The notes under the pieces: generated by a model
What the model was told of the DNA's origin: nothing
The model's input: only the letters and a program-made list of their open reading frames with translations
The model's database searches: none
Position numbers and translations under genes: made by a program
From: Symsagittifera roscoffensis
Lineage: Eukaryota; Xenacoelomorpha; Acoela; Convolutidae
Direction: 5' to 3'
Assembly (NCBI RefSeq): GCF_963678635.1
Contig: NC_087070.1
Location: forward strand, 47,659,467 to 47,723,466
Length of the DNA stretch: 64,000 nt
Part shown: piece after piece, positions 26,601-34,533 of the stretch
Position numbering within the stretch: the stretch's first letter is position 1
Layout: every line of letters begins with the position of its first letter

Positions 26601-29600
26601 AAGAGGGATTGTAGGACAATAGTTCAGCAACTAGTATCCTCAATACCCCAGGAGATTTTAACCAGTACTTCTTACGGACAGAAAGGACAGGAGAGCGGCA
26701 AGCAAAAGAAAACTGTCACCTTTGTAGACCGGGATAAAGAGGGTGAAGAGGTAGAACAAAATCAGCTGCAGGACTATTTGTCCGGGGAGACGGATGGTGA
26801 GAAGAACCAGCGATCACAAGATCAACACCCGGGACAAGAAAATTTGTCCGGGGAGTCCGAGATAGACGAGAAAATTCCTGATGAGAAACAGGACCTAGAG
26901 AACAAAGTTTTGTCCGGGGACTTCAGATGGATGCGAAGGAAATACGGACATGATCTGGAGGAGCGTGCAGTCTCCAGCACAACACCTTCGACGGATGATA
27001 AGTCAGAAAGCTCGAGAATGAACACCTATTCAGACAGGGATTCGACCTCGGGATCAGAACTGTCAGAACTGGCGATACACACGCTACTAGTGGAAACTCG
27101 GGCGAGAAACCTGGACAGAGAGGTGTACCAGGATCCTGACAGTGATCGCTACCTAATACCAAGCGAAAGAGTCTTTGACAACGCAGCGGATGACTTAGAA
27201 ACGATAGCGGTATCGAAACGTTCGATAAGCCTGTTGCCGCAGAAAGAGGTAGTCAGGACTGATCTTCAGCCGTTTCAACAAGAAACACAACCGTTGGCGA
27301 AGATTTGGTGCGTTAAGATGGAAGAAGACACACATCAGCCCAACGAGCTGAACAGTCAGATGAGAGTCATGAAGACGTACTTGAAGGCGAGATACAGACT
27401 CTCGGACCTTCTAAGGGCGCAGAGAAATGATCGCATGACAAGCAACCTAAAAAGGTGGATAGAAAACGGTGCACCTGACAAAGGTGACCTGGAAGAAGAC
27501 AGCTATAGGATCCTGAGACAATACTTCATGCAGAAGGAGGGGAGGTTATATCTGAACAAGGACGGGATCGTGGCTTGCAGGAGAAGAGAAGAAGACAAGG
27601 TCTTATACAAATATAACGCGATAGTGTTGCCGCAACTCTATCAGACAGAACTATTATTCAGGTCACATGATCAGATGGGCCATCAAGGGATCGACAAAGT
27701 GTATCAGAGGATTCTGAAGCGCTTTGAGTGGCCTGGGATGAAAAAGGCATGCGAGAAGTGGGTGACAGCATGTCTGTCATGCCAACAGGTCAAGGATCCT
27801 AGGAAGTTGCGATTTCCTTTACAATCAATTGAGTCGTCTGAATTCAACGAGGTGGTGCAGATAGATCACCAGAAGATATGCATGACAGACAGCGGTTACA
27901 ACCAAGTCTTGGTCATGATAGATCACTTCACGAAGTATGCAGAGGCCGTGCCCTGCATAACTGCCTCGGCGGAAGAGACATGCGACCACCTGATCAATAC
28001 GTGGATAGCAAGACACGGATGTCCAATGACGTTTCAATCGGACAATGGAACGGCTTTCGTAGGCGAGCTTACGAAAGAGCTTATGAGACGGTCACAAGTC
28101 GCTCAGGCTCACTCCACGACATACCACCCTCAGACGAATGGCTTAGTGGAAAGACAGAATAGGACGTTAGTGTCGATGCTGAGGGTATATTGTTCCAGGT
28201 ACATGACCGATTGGGACAGATACCTTCCACAGGTGATGGGAGCTTATAATAGCACGCAACACTCCACCACTGGAGTCAGTCCACACATGATGCTGACGGG
28301 ACACGAGAAGTCTTTACCCTTGACATTCTTCTACCCAGAGTATGAGGGAAAGAAAACATCCCCACAGGTCTACGTGAGGGATGTGATCAGACGCCAACAG
28401 GAGTTGAACGACTTGTGTAGACGAAACACTCAGCAGGCACAGGCAAGGCAGAGGAAAAGATTCGACAAGAAAGCAGCTGGTGCAAAGGCTTACTCGGTGG
28501 GAGACTACGTATGGGTATTTCAGAACGTTTTACCACCGAAAGGGACAAAAAAGCTTCTGAAGAAGTGGAGGGGACCCTTCATGATTACAGAGGTGCACCA
28601 AGAGGGACGCTTTTATAGACTGAGTACTGGCCGAGCGGCCCACTACGAGAACATCAAGCCACACAATCCATCGACAGAAGACTGGTGTATACCTGCAGAC
28701 ATGGAAGAAGGGGATTATCCAATGATGGATCCTGCTTGTGAGGTCAATGAAAAAGGCACCAGGGAGAAGAACGATGGAAACGAAGTCGTAGAGGAAGGTA
28801 CGGATACACCATTGGACCTGGATCCAAACGAACAGATCGAAGCGGACGATGAAACCTTGCCCTACGCAGAGGAAGATTGGCAAGATTCCGAACAGACAGA
28901 GGTTCCCAAGAACATGGAACCAGATCTTCCGTTCACGATGCAGACTCGTCAGAAAGACGGGACGAGACTAAGAAAGAAATACAATCCTTACGGTGACGAC
29001 TTTGTAGTGGATAGGATAGATCTAAAGAAAATAGTGGAGGAAGTGGTGGGTTTAGATGAAATAACAGTGTCACAGGACATTGACATAGTCGATGATCACA
29101 ACGATGAGTGGGTTGACGACTGGTCGAAACCCGAAGTAGAGTTCGACGATGAGCAACAGCAGTCAAATGAACAAGACCTGACGAACCTGCGTGTCTTAGA
29201 GTGGCTGAACGAAATGACATCAGACCCTGAAAAGACCAGCGTTACGATTCAAGACGTAGATCGCGAAAGCGCGAAATACATTAAGACCGAACGAGATGAT
29301 CCTTCCTGGGCTGCCCAGGAAGGACAACTTCTCATTCCAGCTTCTAATCTTGACTTAATACCCGGTATGCGATCGACGGGGACGCCGATGGATATTTTTG
29401 TCCGGGGAGTGGGGGTAGGACTTACCAACACTGAAAACTTGATAATAAAAAAATTGAGAATAGCAAGAGAAACAGGAAACTTAGAAGCAGAAACAGGCGA
29501 AGAACCTAAGAAACCTGACATAGGCAGGGTAGTTGAGTCATATTTTAATTTACCAAATGAATATTCAAGTAACATAGTACTAACAGATAGTGATTTCATA

Positions 29601-30020
29601 CTCACAAACAGAACATGTGCGGTAGCTATCACCGCAGACATGAGTTTTAGGACGGCGCTAGCGGCAGATTTTAAGAGGGAATATAAAAACGTGGAATTCC
29701 TTTGGAAGCAAAGACCAGGGATAGGGGGCGTAGCAGCCTTACCCCCGGCGGTGTCGCAAATACCGGGAAAGTACTTATGCTTCCTGGTAACGAGGGCGAC
29801 AGAGAAGCAACACGTGGACCCAGAAAATCTAGTCTTGTCTTTGACGAGGCTGAGGGACTTCCTTGTGGAAATGGACGTGAAGGAGCTTTCGCTTCCAGTG
29901 TACGATCCAAATAGAGGAAGACTGCATCCTCGGGAATTGTACGCGCTTGTACACGTGATATTCTCTGATACGAACATACAAGTATATCTACATAAGAAAT
30001 ATTACTTAAGTATAGGCTGA
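20670..30020 (+). CDS. Element A Gag-Pol polyprotein with macro-like C-terminus (3116 aa, looks whole)
   Basis: One uninterrupted frame of 3116 codons; the start is the first ATG of the frame. Parts in residue numbers: acidic/Ser-rich N-terminus 1-220; coiled coil about 221-341; Gag core about 520-650; zinc knuckles CX2CX4HX4C at 717-730 and 769-782; aspartic protease DTG at 1076-1078; reverse transcriptase about 1420-1600 with YVDD at 1561-1564; RNase H from about 1705 (DTDAS); a linker rich in LSGE/LSGD; integrase zinc-binding residues H2333, H2338, C2368, C2371; catalytic D2399, D2458, E2494; GPF module near 2635; acidic linker; macro-domain-like segment about 2975-3116. The protein would form virus-like particles, copy the RNA into DNA and integrate it. 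Gag and Pol in one frame, and the extra C-terminal domain, are the unusual points. Confidence 0.95.
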   Translation: MEGRGRRLASESTPVEQGHDFATSTGTLDREEMSELSDISTEVTATRRSPTDNTMMASGTGKQTTSSSFSERMKNTFGNIFPFSMGGGAGNDGESQEEEDEEEQGDFGSQVSLNSSIQESEAHVGRETGTMDKFGVVTTISKEANTPGQSKDFTIRTSSEPQPEESRTRGLGNALADPEINNDKTSRQRVKARISTSTKLPGTDRVTPPLVTPLMDNGAALEEALNNIVGSLGEQNEQMSIRMSELERAVHIERESLREEINRNRQEVGRSEKRLKERTDEHMTRNLSRMTREAEQRELRLRADMEKLRIQQEQSLGSLDTKIDAMMERRTQAIMDRLDGLLSSKSGPKEGEPNSGGPSREPRVNFNEHRRRKTNGSTRGRGSSSGYATRGNTAWGPNSRASSTGNRQTSNERPTQSTHATGRSDSGNMGHTSPRRSHMGQAGNAHGDSDCRDAPHTEPSTRCEDTQAGHSRDATAMATAFEPLNRSLETFLTRLSRTNERSEKSRRVFKKPRCYKDESDGCIDTWIEVMKLHFEEEDLSERQECSALTSNLEGTALNCVMAKKQYQRDTAEKIFEILLNRFGSGVQGHQAMMRFEKRRQREDETIDKFLDDLEMLRRRSQPDESNRRMNLAVASKFIDGVKNDELRTMLATHYTPLSTNAPTPEELRLKSKEYLLLEPPSRSGYYKNNYGNFNNGPANQGNNWYKPRDDMDKRRSCANCSSTDHHVSACPAYKQGMKAIGFSLEDEDASELDHEDFMRGVIAKFGPRCFFCNLEGHFKSDCPQFWDAVADIKHPRHEEALSGVKASKARLLSEAEARRKDKPQELAAKKMQAVTEEAREPEPATAADDFKIDYKAAAKDALNRVQQELVTKEIEQKVKLELENEKLQEQLNTFEATEFEETKTPSSLDMKLKVISGKRFGMAPQGKKIQSIISVAGHQVIRNLSEPSEFTLMHLDTYADYLRQVEPRTESRAVRALLTTGGPRMKKFHGRYLEVYGPYQIMLNVDGISIYTRTYITTDDDQMGQIYLGEEELKVRRIGHDAMMEQDAVHIGYEADVTAHLLDTNGTKIGVTGLLDTGAVVGVMPIKTWERMGFTREDLIPTNLRLAAANRGAIYVAGRTPVTVLHMGGRNLWMSFLVVENLDDADQFILGRDFVRNFDVMIDLNNGLIRIRNPDRKYVKRPINRIITDENKVPVFLDRKVKLQPGQAVVAIFRMRNLNSLSDSKQVCLVPNPNSQSSVILGRSFSLTRNGLCVSVLLNTLDTTVSIQRGKKLGYALPMRTDYEETQNLKKYSVKDCPYHANKDKILKRIDELKSIRKLFSMKSETDDGLSSCSNFPERPSSYELDSDKPVLPEIEHLKGKIGEGDFEKLRDLLNRNAEVFSKHKADIGCCNFVEHEIELEEGAVPHREGARRMTPHKSEACRAEIEMLLEYDMIEPSKSPWACGVVMAKKKGGQLRFCCDFRYLNAVTIKDAYPIPRIDESLSKLGDAKFFTTLDLGSAFWQVPLRKKDREKTGFACELGLYQWKRMPFGLCNATATFQRLMAQALTGVTKKYGNLLMCYVDDVVIATPTLEDHIDRLDEVFGCMKRAGLKCKPSKCEILRDSIKYLGRMVDRHGVRPDPEAVEAVLTWKAPRTDTQLMSFLGFANYYREFIKGYADKVYPMQKLMRNKGKKFEWNDEAQVAFENIKRELCEAPVLGMPTEKGMYVLDTDASVVAISGILHQEQEWNGRTVLRPIAYGSKVLSDTEMKYGAPKAEMFAVVTFVEKYRAYLGSAPFKLRVDNRALSWLKTYSMDQSYIGRWIVRLDGYHMIIEHRMRDKHQNADSLSKKTEFYERLEQKQANQAEVKEGFSFLDKETYEALPLTRWLDKSGHPIPGHPELPVEKAAEIKILSREDPVPLDLLLRSNLVQQELSRMNINSLSLLDKTVQVTPQVMRILGGLLEREVTRDDPEWTAAVASLTVSEKVKIMPSRQQHEEHKRDCRTIVQQLVSSIPQEILTSTSYGQKGQESGKQKKTVTFVDRDKEGEEVEQNQLQDYLSGETDGEKNQRSQDQHPGQENLSGESEIDEKIPDEKQDLENKVLSGDFRWMRRKYGHDLEERAVSSTTPSTDDKSESSRMNTYSDRDSTSGSELSELAIHTLLVETRARNLDREVYQDPDSDRYLIPSERVFDNAADDLETIAVSKRSISLLPQKEVVRTDLQPFQQETQPLAKIWCVKMEEDTHQPNELNSQMRVMKTYLKARYRLSDLLRAQRNDRMTSNLKRWIENGAPDKGDLEEDSYRILRQYFMQKEGRLYLNKDGIVACRRREEDKVLYKYNAIVLPQLYQTELLFRSHDQMGHQGIDKVYQRILKRFEWPGMKKACEKWVTACLSCQQVKDPRKLRFPLQSIESSEFNEVVQIDHQKICMTDSGYNQVLVMIDHFTKYAEAVPCITASAEETCDHLINTWIARHGCPMTFQSDNGTAFVGELTKELMRRSQVAQAHSTTYHPQTNGLVERQNRTLVSMLRVYCSRYMTDWDRYLPQVMGAYNSTQHSTTGVSPHMMLTGHEKSLPLTFFYPEYEGKKTSPQVYVRDVIRRQQELNDLCRRNTQQAQARQRKRFDKKAAGAKAYSVGDYVWVFQNVLPPKGTKKLLKKWRGPFMITEVHQEGRFYRLSTGRAAHYENIKPHNPSTEDWCIPADMEEGDYPMMDPACEVNEKGTREKNDGNEVVEEGTDTPLDLDPNEQIEADDETLPYAEEDWQDSEQTEVPKNMEPDLPFTMQTRQKDGTRLRKKYNPYGDDFVVDRIDLKKIVEEVVGLDEITVSQDIDIVDDHNDEWVDDWSKPEVEFDDEQQQSNEQDLTNLRVLEWLNEMTSDPEKTSVTIQDVDRESAKYIKTERDDPSWAAQEGQLLIPASNLDLIPGMRSTGTPMDIFVRGVGVGLTNTENLIIKKLRIARETGNLEAETGEEPKKPDIGRVVESYFNLPNEYSSNIVLTDSDFILTNRTCAVAITADMSFRTALAADFKREYKNVEFLWKQRPGIGGVAALPPAVSQIPGKYLCFLVTRATEKQHVDPENLVLSLTRLRDFLVEMDVKELSLPVYDPNRGRLHPRELYALVHVIFSDTNIQVYLHKKYYLSIG
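29590..30017 (+). other. Macro-domain-like segment at the C-terminus of Gag-Pol
   Basis: The last 140 residues follow the order of Poa1/OARD1-type macro domains (ADP-ribose binding or hydrolysis). They open with a strand and AITADMSFRTALAADF, in the place of the family's SADLAMGAGIAxxFKKxFG. Next come GIGGVAAL and KYLCFLVTRAT (family: GxVAVL, RFIYYLITKxRY), a helix with LVLSLTRLRDFLVEMDVKEL, then LPVYDPNRGRLHPREL (family: MPRIGCGLDGLxW), and a final IQVYL strand. The glycine-rich loops are less conserved than in active enzymes, so it may bind rather than cleave. The call is by eye. Confidence 0.6.
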
Positions 30021-30416
30021 GTGATGTGCGAGAGGGTGTTAGGCCAAAGACTAAGTTGTGTGTAATATGTGAGAGGTGCGTTATGTTATGTTATGTGTTA
30101 GGTTATTAAGATCATGGGTAAGTAGGGGTTAGTGACCATGAACAACTAAATGACGATCTTGGGAATAGATCCAAAGTTTGGACTGTCCAATCTTAGGTCG
30201 AATTCCAAAATTTTAGAAACCAATTGATTTTAATAAATTTTAGGATAAATATCTTTTTATCTGAACTGTCTTTAAGCAAATTTTAACGATGTATGTTAAG
30301 GTGAAATTGACAGGTGTGACATTCGTGATTTCTTTTCTAGATCCTGATTGTTCATTTAATTGCTCACTTGAGTCAAAACTTGAAATCGAAATCAAATCAA
30401 ACTTGGAAAGAACAGT
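30021..30416 (+). other. Element A spacer between pol and the post-pol ORF
   Basis: It holds the (TTATG)n-like run at 30080-30110 and a strong 5'-splice-like GGGTAAGT (GT at 30118-30119). A pyrimidine-rich 3'-splice-like TTTCTTTTCTAG ends at 30340, 76 bp before the next ATG. Both signals are conserved in element B (GT at 16569-16570, AG at 34460-34461). A 223-bp intron in the spacer, or splicing from an upstream donor to the 30340 acceptor, could give a subgenomic message for the downstream protein, as many retroelements do. Use of these sites is inference. Confidence 0.45.
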
Positions 30417-32510
30417 ATGGACAATTTCAACCTGGATGAATTGATGGACCTGGCAGAGGCATATGTAGGACCGATGGTAGATGCGATCTATCGTCGGCTG
30501 ATCGAACGAGACTTCGCTCTGGAGGACCCAGAGGTGGTCATGTTGCTGACCGCCCTGATTAACATCTTGGGGCACGACAACCGTGGGGACCGCCCCACGG
30601 AAGTCCTGTTGATGGCAGCATATGGAGAAAGAGGAGTACTAGACCGCCCGAACATGAGAGTGATGAGGTGGAGAAACGGGGCTCTCTCAGGGAGTGACTT
30701 GGCGAATGAGCCTGGGTTGGGAAGTTCTAGGACTTACCAACCAGGTGAGATGCCAATGCCCTCCAAGCCCAAACCTGGGCTGACGAGAATGCATCGGGAG
30801 ATGAACAGCGAGGCGACCTCGTCTGGTTCACCACTGAGAGTAGCTGTGCCACCAAAAGGGGCGAAAGTAACACAGAAGGTTCAGACGAACCAAACCATAC
30901 AAGATCTGGACGAGATGAACGATCAGTTGAGAAGTACGAAGAAGGAGTTAGACGATATGACGAAGACCATGCTGGCGATGGAGGAAGACCGGGACATGTG
31001 GAGAAAGTTGTTTGAAGACTGCAACAAAAAGCAGGGTCAAGAGATCGAACGCTTAAGGCAGGAATACAAAGAGCGATCGGAGCAGGTGGCGTTGACGACG
31101 TCCATTGAGAAAGTGATACCTGCAAGGGATATTCCTCGTGGGCAGTCCCCGATGGAGCTCTTGACACCTCGAGAAATGAGTCAAACAACGGAGACACGGC
31201 TTCCAGCAGAGACGAACCGAGTAACAATCCCGGATCCTAGTGACACCTTGGGTGATCCCGTCGTAGAACAGACAGTGAGAAAACTGATAGAGACCGCTGG
31301 ACGATTGGTCGCTAACAAGAATGCACCAGGTTCCGGGGTGACTGCACCCTATGGAACGATTGACGATACGGGCAGAGTACAACTCTCCCAGACAATAATC
31401 AGACAAGGGATAAGTGACGTGACGCCACTCAGGGGGAGTTCGAAGATCACAGAGAGAAAAGTAAGGAAGATGCCAGCGAAGAAAGTGTCTCGTGTAATAG
31501 ACGTGCAGAAGAATAATCAATTGAAGTATAATTTCACGGGAGTTCCGGAGACAGATCCGAGAGCCTGCTTCAATCGAGCTACCTGGAGCCCGGCTGTGAA
31601 CCTGCAGCAACCACCACTCGGGACATCTCACCTGATATTGGGAGACAGCTTAGTCAGAGTGCTGTCGAATTTGAGGACCTCATGGGTCACCACGGTGATG
31701 GCCTTTGGAGGCGCGACGATTGCCCAATTATATCGCATGGTGGAGCTGATGAATCCAGGGAAGATACCCAATGTGATGATCTTAGTTGGGACGAATGATA
31801 TCTCCAGAGGATCAGATGAGCAGGAAGCACTGTGGGAATCAATGATGGTGTGTTTGTTCACTACTCTCTGGCAGAAGTTCAGTTGCGCGGTACTGACCGT
31901 TTGCACGGTGCCAATGAACGCAAGAAGCCTGACAGCATCAGGAAGGAGGCACCAACGAGAGAACAATTGCGGAAATTAGATTGTCTAAAAGATTTAGATC
32001 TTTTTGAGACAATGAGCAAAGTTCTAAACATTCCGATGGAAGTGAAGAAGATATGGGCGAGAAAACGATTGATGCCATGGTTCAGAGCTAACATGACTGC
32101 ATGGTTGTACGAGTATGCGAAAAAGCATATGTCGAAACATGGCAGAGTGTACAGTGAATATCAGCTGGACATTGGGGCAGGAGCTTTCAAGCGAGCTTTC
32201 GTGACTCATCGGAATGCAGTGACCACCGCTGTGAAAAAATTTCCAGGACGAGCGAGCGTAGTGGAAATGAGAAGGCAGAGATGCTGAAAGAAGATTTGGA
32301 GAGAAACGTGACGTTGTGTCTCCACAACAGCTTCTGTAGAAACAGAGAATCAAACGTGGATCCCCTACCTTGCTGTAAACAGAGGGTGGAAGAGCAGAAG
32401 TGTTGGAGGACGGCTTCCAACAGCGTCAGGATAGTCAATGACGTGCTACAAGACACGGAGACCGAGAGTGCAGAGTCAGCGTCACAGGAGGAGGAAATGG
32501 AGCATTGATG
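30417..32510 (+). pseudogene. Element A post-pol module: coiled-coil/SGNH-like protein and tail (broken)
   Basis: The module opens with a helical N-terminus (MDNFNLDELMDLAEAYVG), then a Ser/Pro-rich part, then a coiled coil (about 30.88-31.08 kb). An SGNH/GDSL-hydrolase-like region follows, with block I LILGDSLVR near 31.63 kb, a glycine block FGGATI near 31.71 kb, and block III VGTNDISR near 31.79 kb. A basic and cysteine-containing tail protein follows at about 31.95-32.5 kb. The module looks broken and the hydrolase-like domain is incomplete in this copy. SGNH enzymes are serine esterases/lipases; the serine of GDS is the nucleophile. No signal peptide or membrane segment is seen, so this is not a classical envelope gene. 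Confidence 0.7.
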
Positions 32511-33327
32511 AATGGTCGAGAAAACAAGAGGCAACAAGAAAGAAAATTAGAAGAATTTAGAAGTTTTAGAACTTCTAAACGACGAAAAAAGAAGAGAACA
32601 AAGGGATGATGAAGAAACGTCAAAACTCAGAATTGTTTTATGTGTGTGAAAAACTCAAGTGAGAAACCAAGCAACCAAGTTGTAATTGAAAACTGAAACA
32701 TTTAGTTGAGTTTGGAAATTGTTGCATTTATAAATTTGCATTTTGGTTTTAGTTGAAGTGGCTTTAGAGACACTCACTTATTATTTATTTAGAAAGGCTT
32801 GAGGGAAGAGTATATTTAAATATTCCAGCCTGCATGATTGTTTTTAATCACTTAGGAAAACTGATCACTTTGTGGTGATATGAAAGACTTGAGTAACCTC
32901 TTGAAGAGGGAGGTTGGTACATTGTTCTTTCTAATCACAAAGTTTCTTAGTTTTAATATTCAGGACAATAAACAAGCAAGATTTCCGAAGGGAAGGAGCG
33001 TAGTAGGATAATTTTAGCTTGTTGGTTGGCAGGACTGTCCTGCAAGCCAACATCTTTTAAATCTAAGAGAAAAAGTTTTAATCGGGACATTGACACTGGA
33101 AGTCAGAAAACATGTTTTATCCTGGGTCATATTCTCAATGTGCAGATTAATGAAAGAATTTGAAGGCTATAGTGATGTAGTATGATGCCATTTATATTCT
33201 GCAGTGAGTCGATGTGACGTAGATAAAAGTAATTTCGTGCATTTTGTAAATTCTGTTCGATGACACTGTAACCATTTAGAACATTGCGCGATTCAATGAG
33301 GACATTGACCGGACTGTCCGGGGAGTA
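32511..33327 (+). other. Element A 3' noncoding region with conserved hairpin and polypurine tract
   Basis: This region is AT-rich and noncoding. An inverted repeat at 33021-33051 (GTTGGTTGGCAGGA / TCCTGCAAGCCAAC) is conserved in element B at about 39621-39650. The region ends in TGTCCGGGGAGTA directly before the 3' LTR, the place of the polypurine tract that primes plus-strand DNA. The same TGTCCGGGGA core occurs four times inside pol. Confidence 0.65.
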
Positions 33328-34247
33328 TGTGACATTCGACCAGAATGGCCAAAATGCAATTTATGCAGGCTTCGAATTTTTAGCAGTAAGCCTTCCGAGT
33401 TGATGATTTCGAAGGATTAGCGACGTTATTGGAACGTTTAGCCAAACGGTGAGGGCTAGAATATTCTAGTATTTTAAATTTTCAAAATTTCGAATGATGA
33501 CGTCACATTTCTGAGAAATGCTGAAACGGCCATTTTAACAAAAAGCGAGTAAAAAACAGAACAACTTTTATCTGCGATTGCGAACAGTACGAAAATCGAG
33601 ATTGGAAAACGACAACGAACTACAGAATAGCAGAGAACGCTCCGAGTTGCAACTATTGTGCTGCTACAATAGTTGCAAGGCCCTTGCCAACAACGGTGAA
33701 GGGTGAGAACCAGCCTTCCGGATTAGCAAGAAATCAAGAGTAAGGAGCTTGATTCAGCGGATTCAAGAATCCGGAAGGGTCTCGGGACGGAAACTTTTAT
33801 TAACTCACATAAACTTTTAGCATCCTGTCATGTCCTGACTTGAATTTAACTGATATTTTGATTAGTTTTGACAAGGATGAGGTGCTAGGAGTTGGGGGAA
33901 AGGGTTGATCCATCTTCGATGGAGATGATGATTTTTATCTACTGAACAAAAACAATAGTGATATAATAAGTAGTAGCCCTGTTTTTAGGAGTGACCTCGT
34001 GGTCTGGGGATACTGAGACCCAGCCATGAGCTCACTAATTTTGCATGTAATTCAGTTAATTTGAGCGTTCTGGTCGAAGCCGGAGAACAGTAACGTTTTT
34101 GTCAGCCTGATGTAAGAAAGACCACCGAAAAGTACTGGCTTGGTAGAGACGGTGAAAAACATGCAAAGCTCTGTTTAGACGCTAGCCAGTCGTCTTAAGA
34201 CTTAGTTTTGTTATCCATCGATATGTATCTTCCGGGCGAATGTTACA
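33328..34247 (+). repeat. Element A 3' LTR (920 bp)
   Basis: It is identical in length to 16577-17496, with the same TG...CA ends and two visible base differences. The internal inverted pair is at 33714-33724 and 33768-33778. It is followed by AAG and then by the rest of element B's spacer. Confidence 0.95.
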
Positions 34248-34533
34248 AAGGAGTTATTGACCACAAACATCTGAATAACGATCTTAGGAATAGATCCAAA
34301 GTTTGGACTGTTCAATCTTAGGTCAAATTCCAAAATTTTAGAGACCGATTGATTTTAATAAATTTTAGGATCAAAATTTTTTTATCTGACTGTTTTAAAT
34401 AAATTTTAACGAGAAGTTAAGGTGAAACTGACAAGTGTGATATTCGTGACCTCTTTTCTAGATCCTGATTGATCATTTAATTGCTCACTTGAGTCAAACC
34501 TTTGAATCAAATCGAATCAAACCTGAAAAGAGA

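Larger units (their letters stand above)
16577..34247 (+). mobile_element. Giant Ty3/gypsy element A, young, nested in element B
   Basis: This is a 17.67-kb LTR retrotransposon with a 920-bp LTR at each end (TGTGACATTCG...GCGAATGTTACA). The LTRs differ at only two positions that I can see, so the insertion is very recent. The element-B spacer continues on both sides, and AAG occurs on both flanks as a possible 3-bp target-site duplication. Parts in order: 5' LTR, 2.9-kb repeat-rich leader, Gag-Pol, spacer, coiled-coil/SGNH-like post-pol ORF, tail protein, 3' noncoding region with a hairpin, polypurine tract, 3' LTR. Gag-Pol looks whole. The post-pol module looks broken, with about one or two breaks. 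The integrase signature (D-X58-D-X35-E) and the RT-RNaseH-integrase order place it in Ty3/gypsy (Metaviridae). Confidence 0.95.

Noticed and set aside
20877-29977. Many minus-strand ORFs across the gag-pol regions
   Set aside because: They are shadows of the long plus-strand frame. They recur in both elements at matching places and have no domain character.
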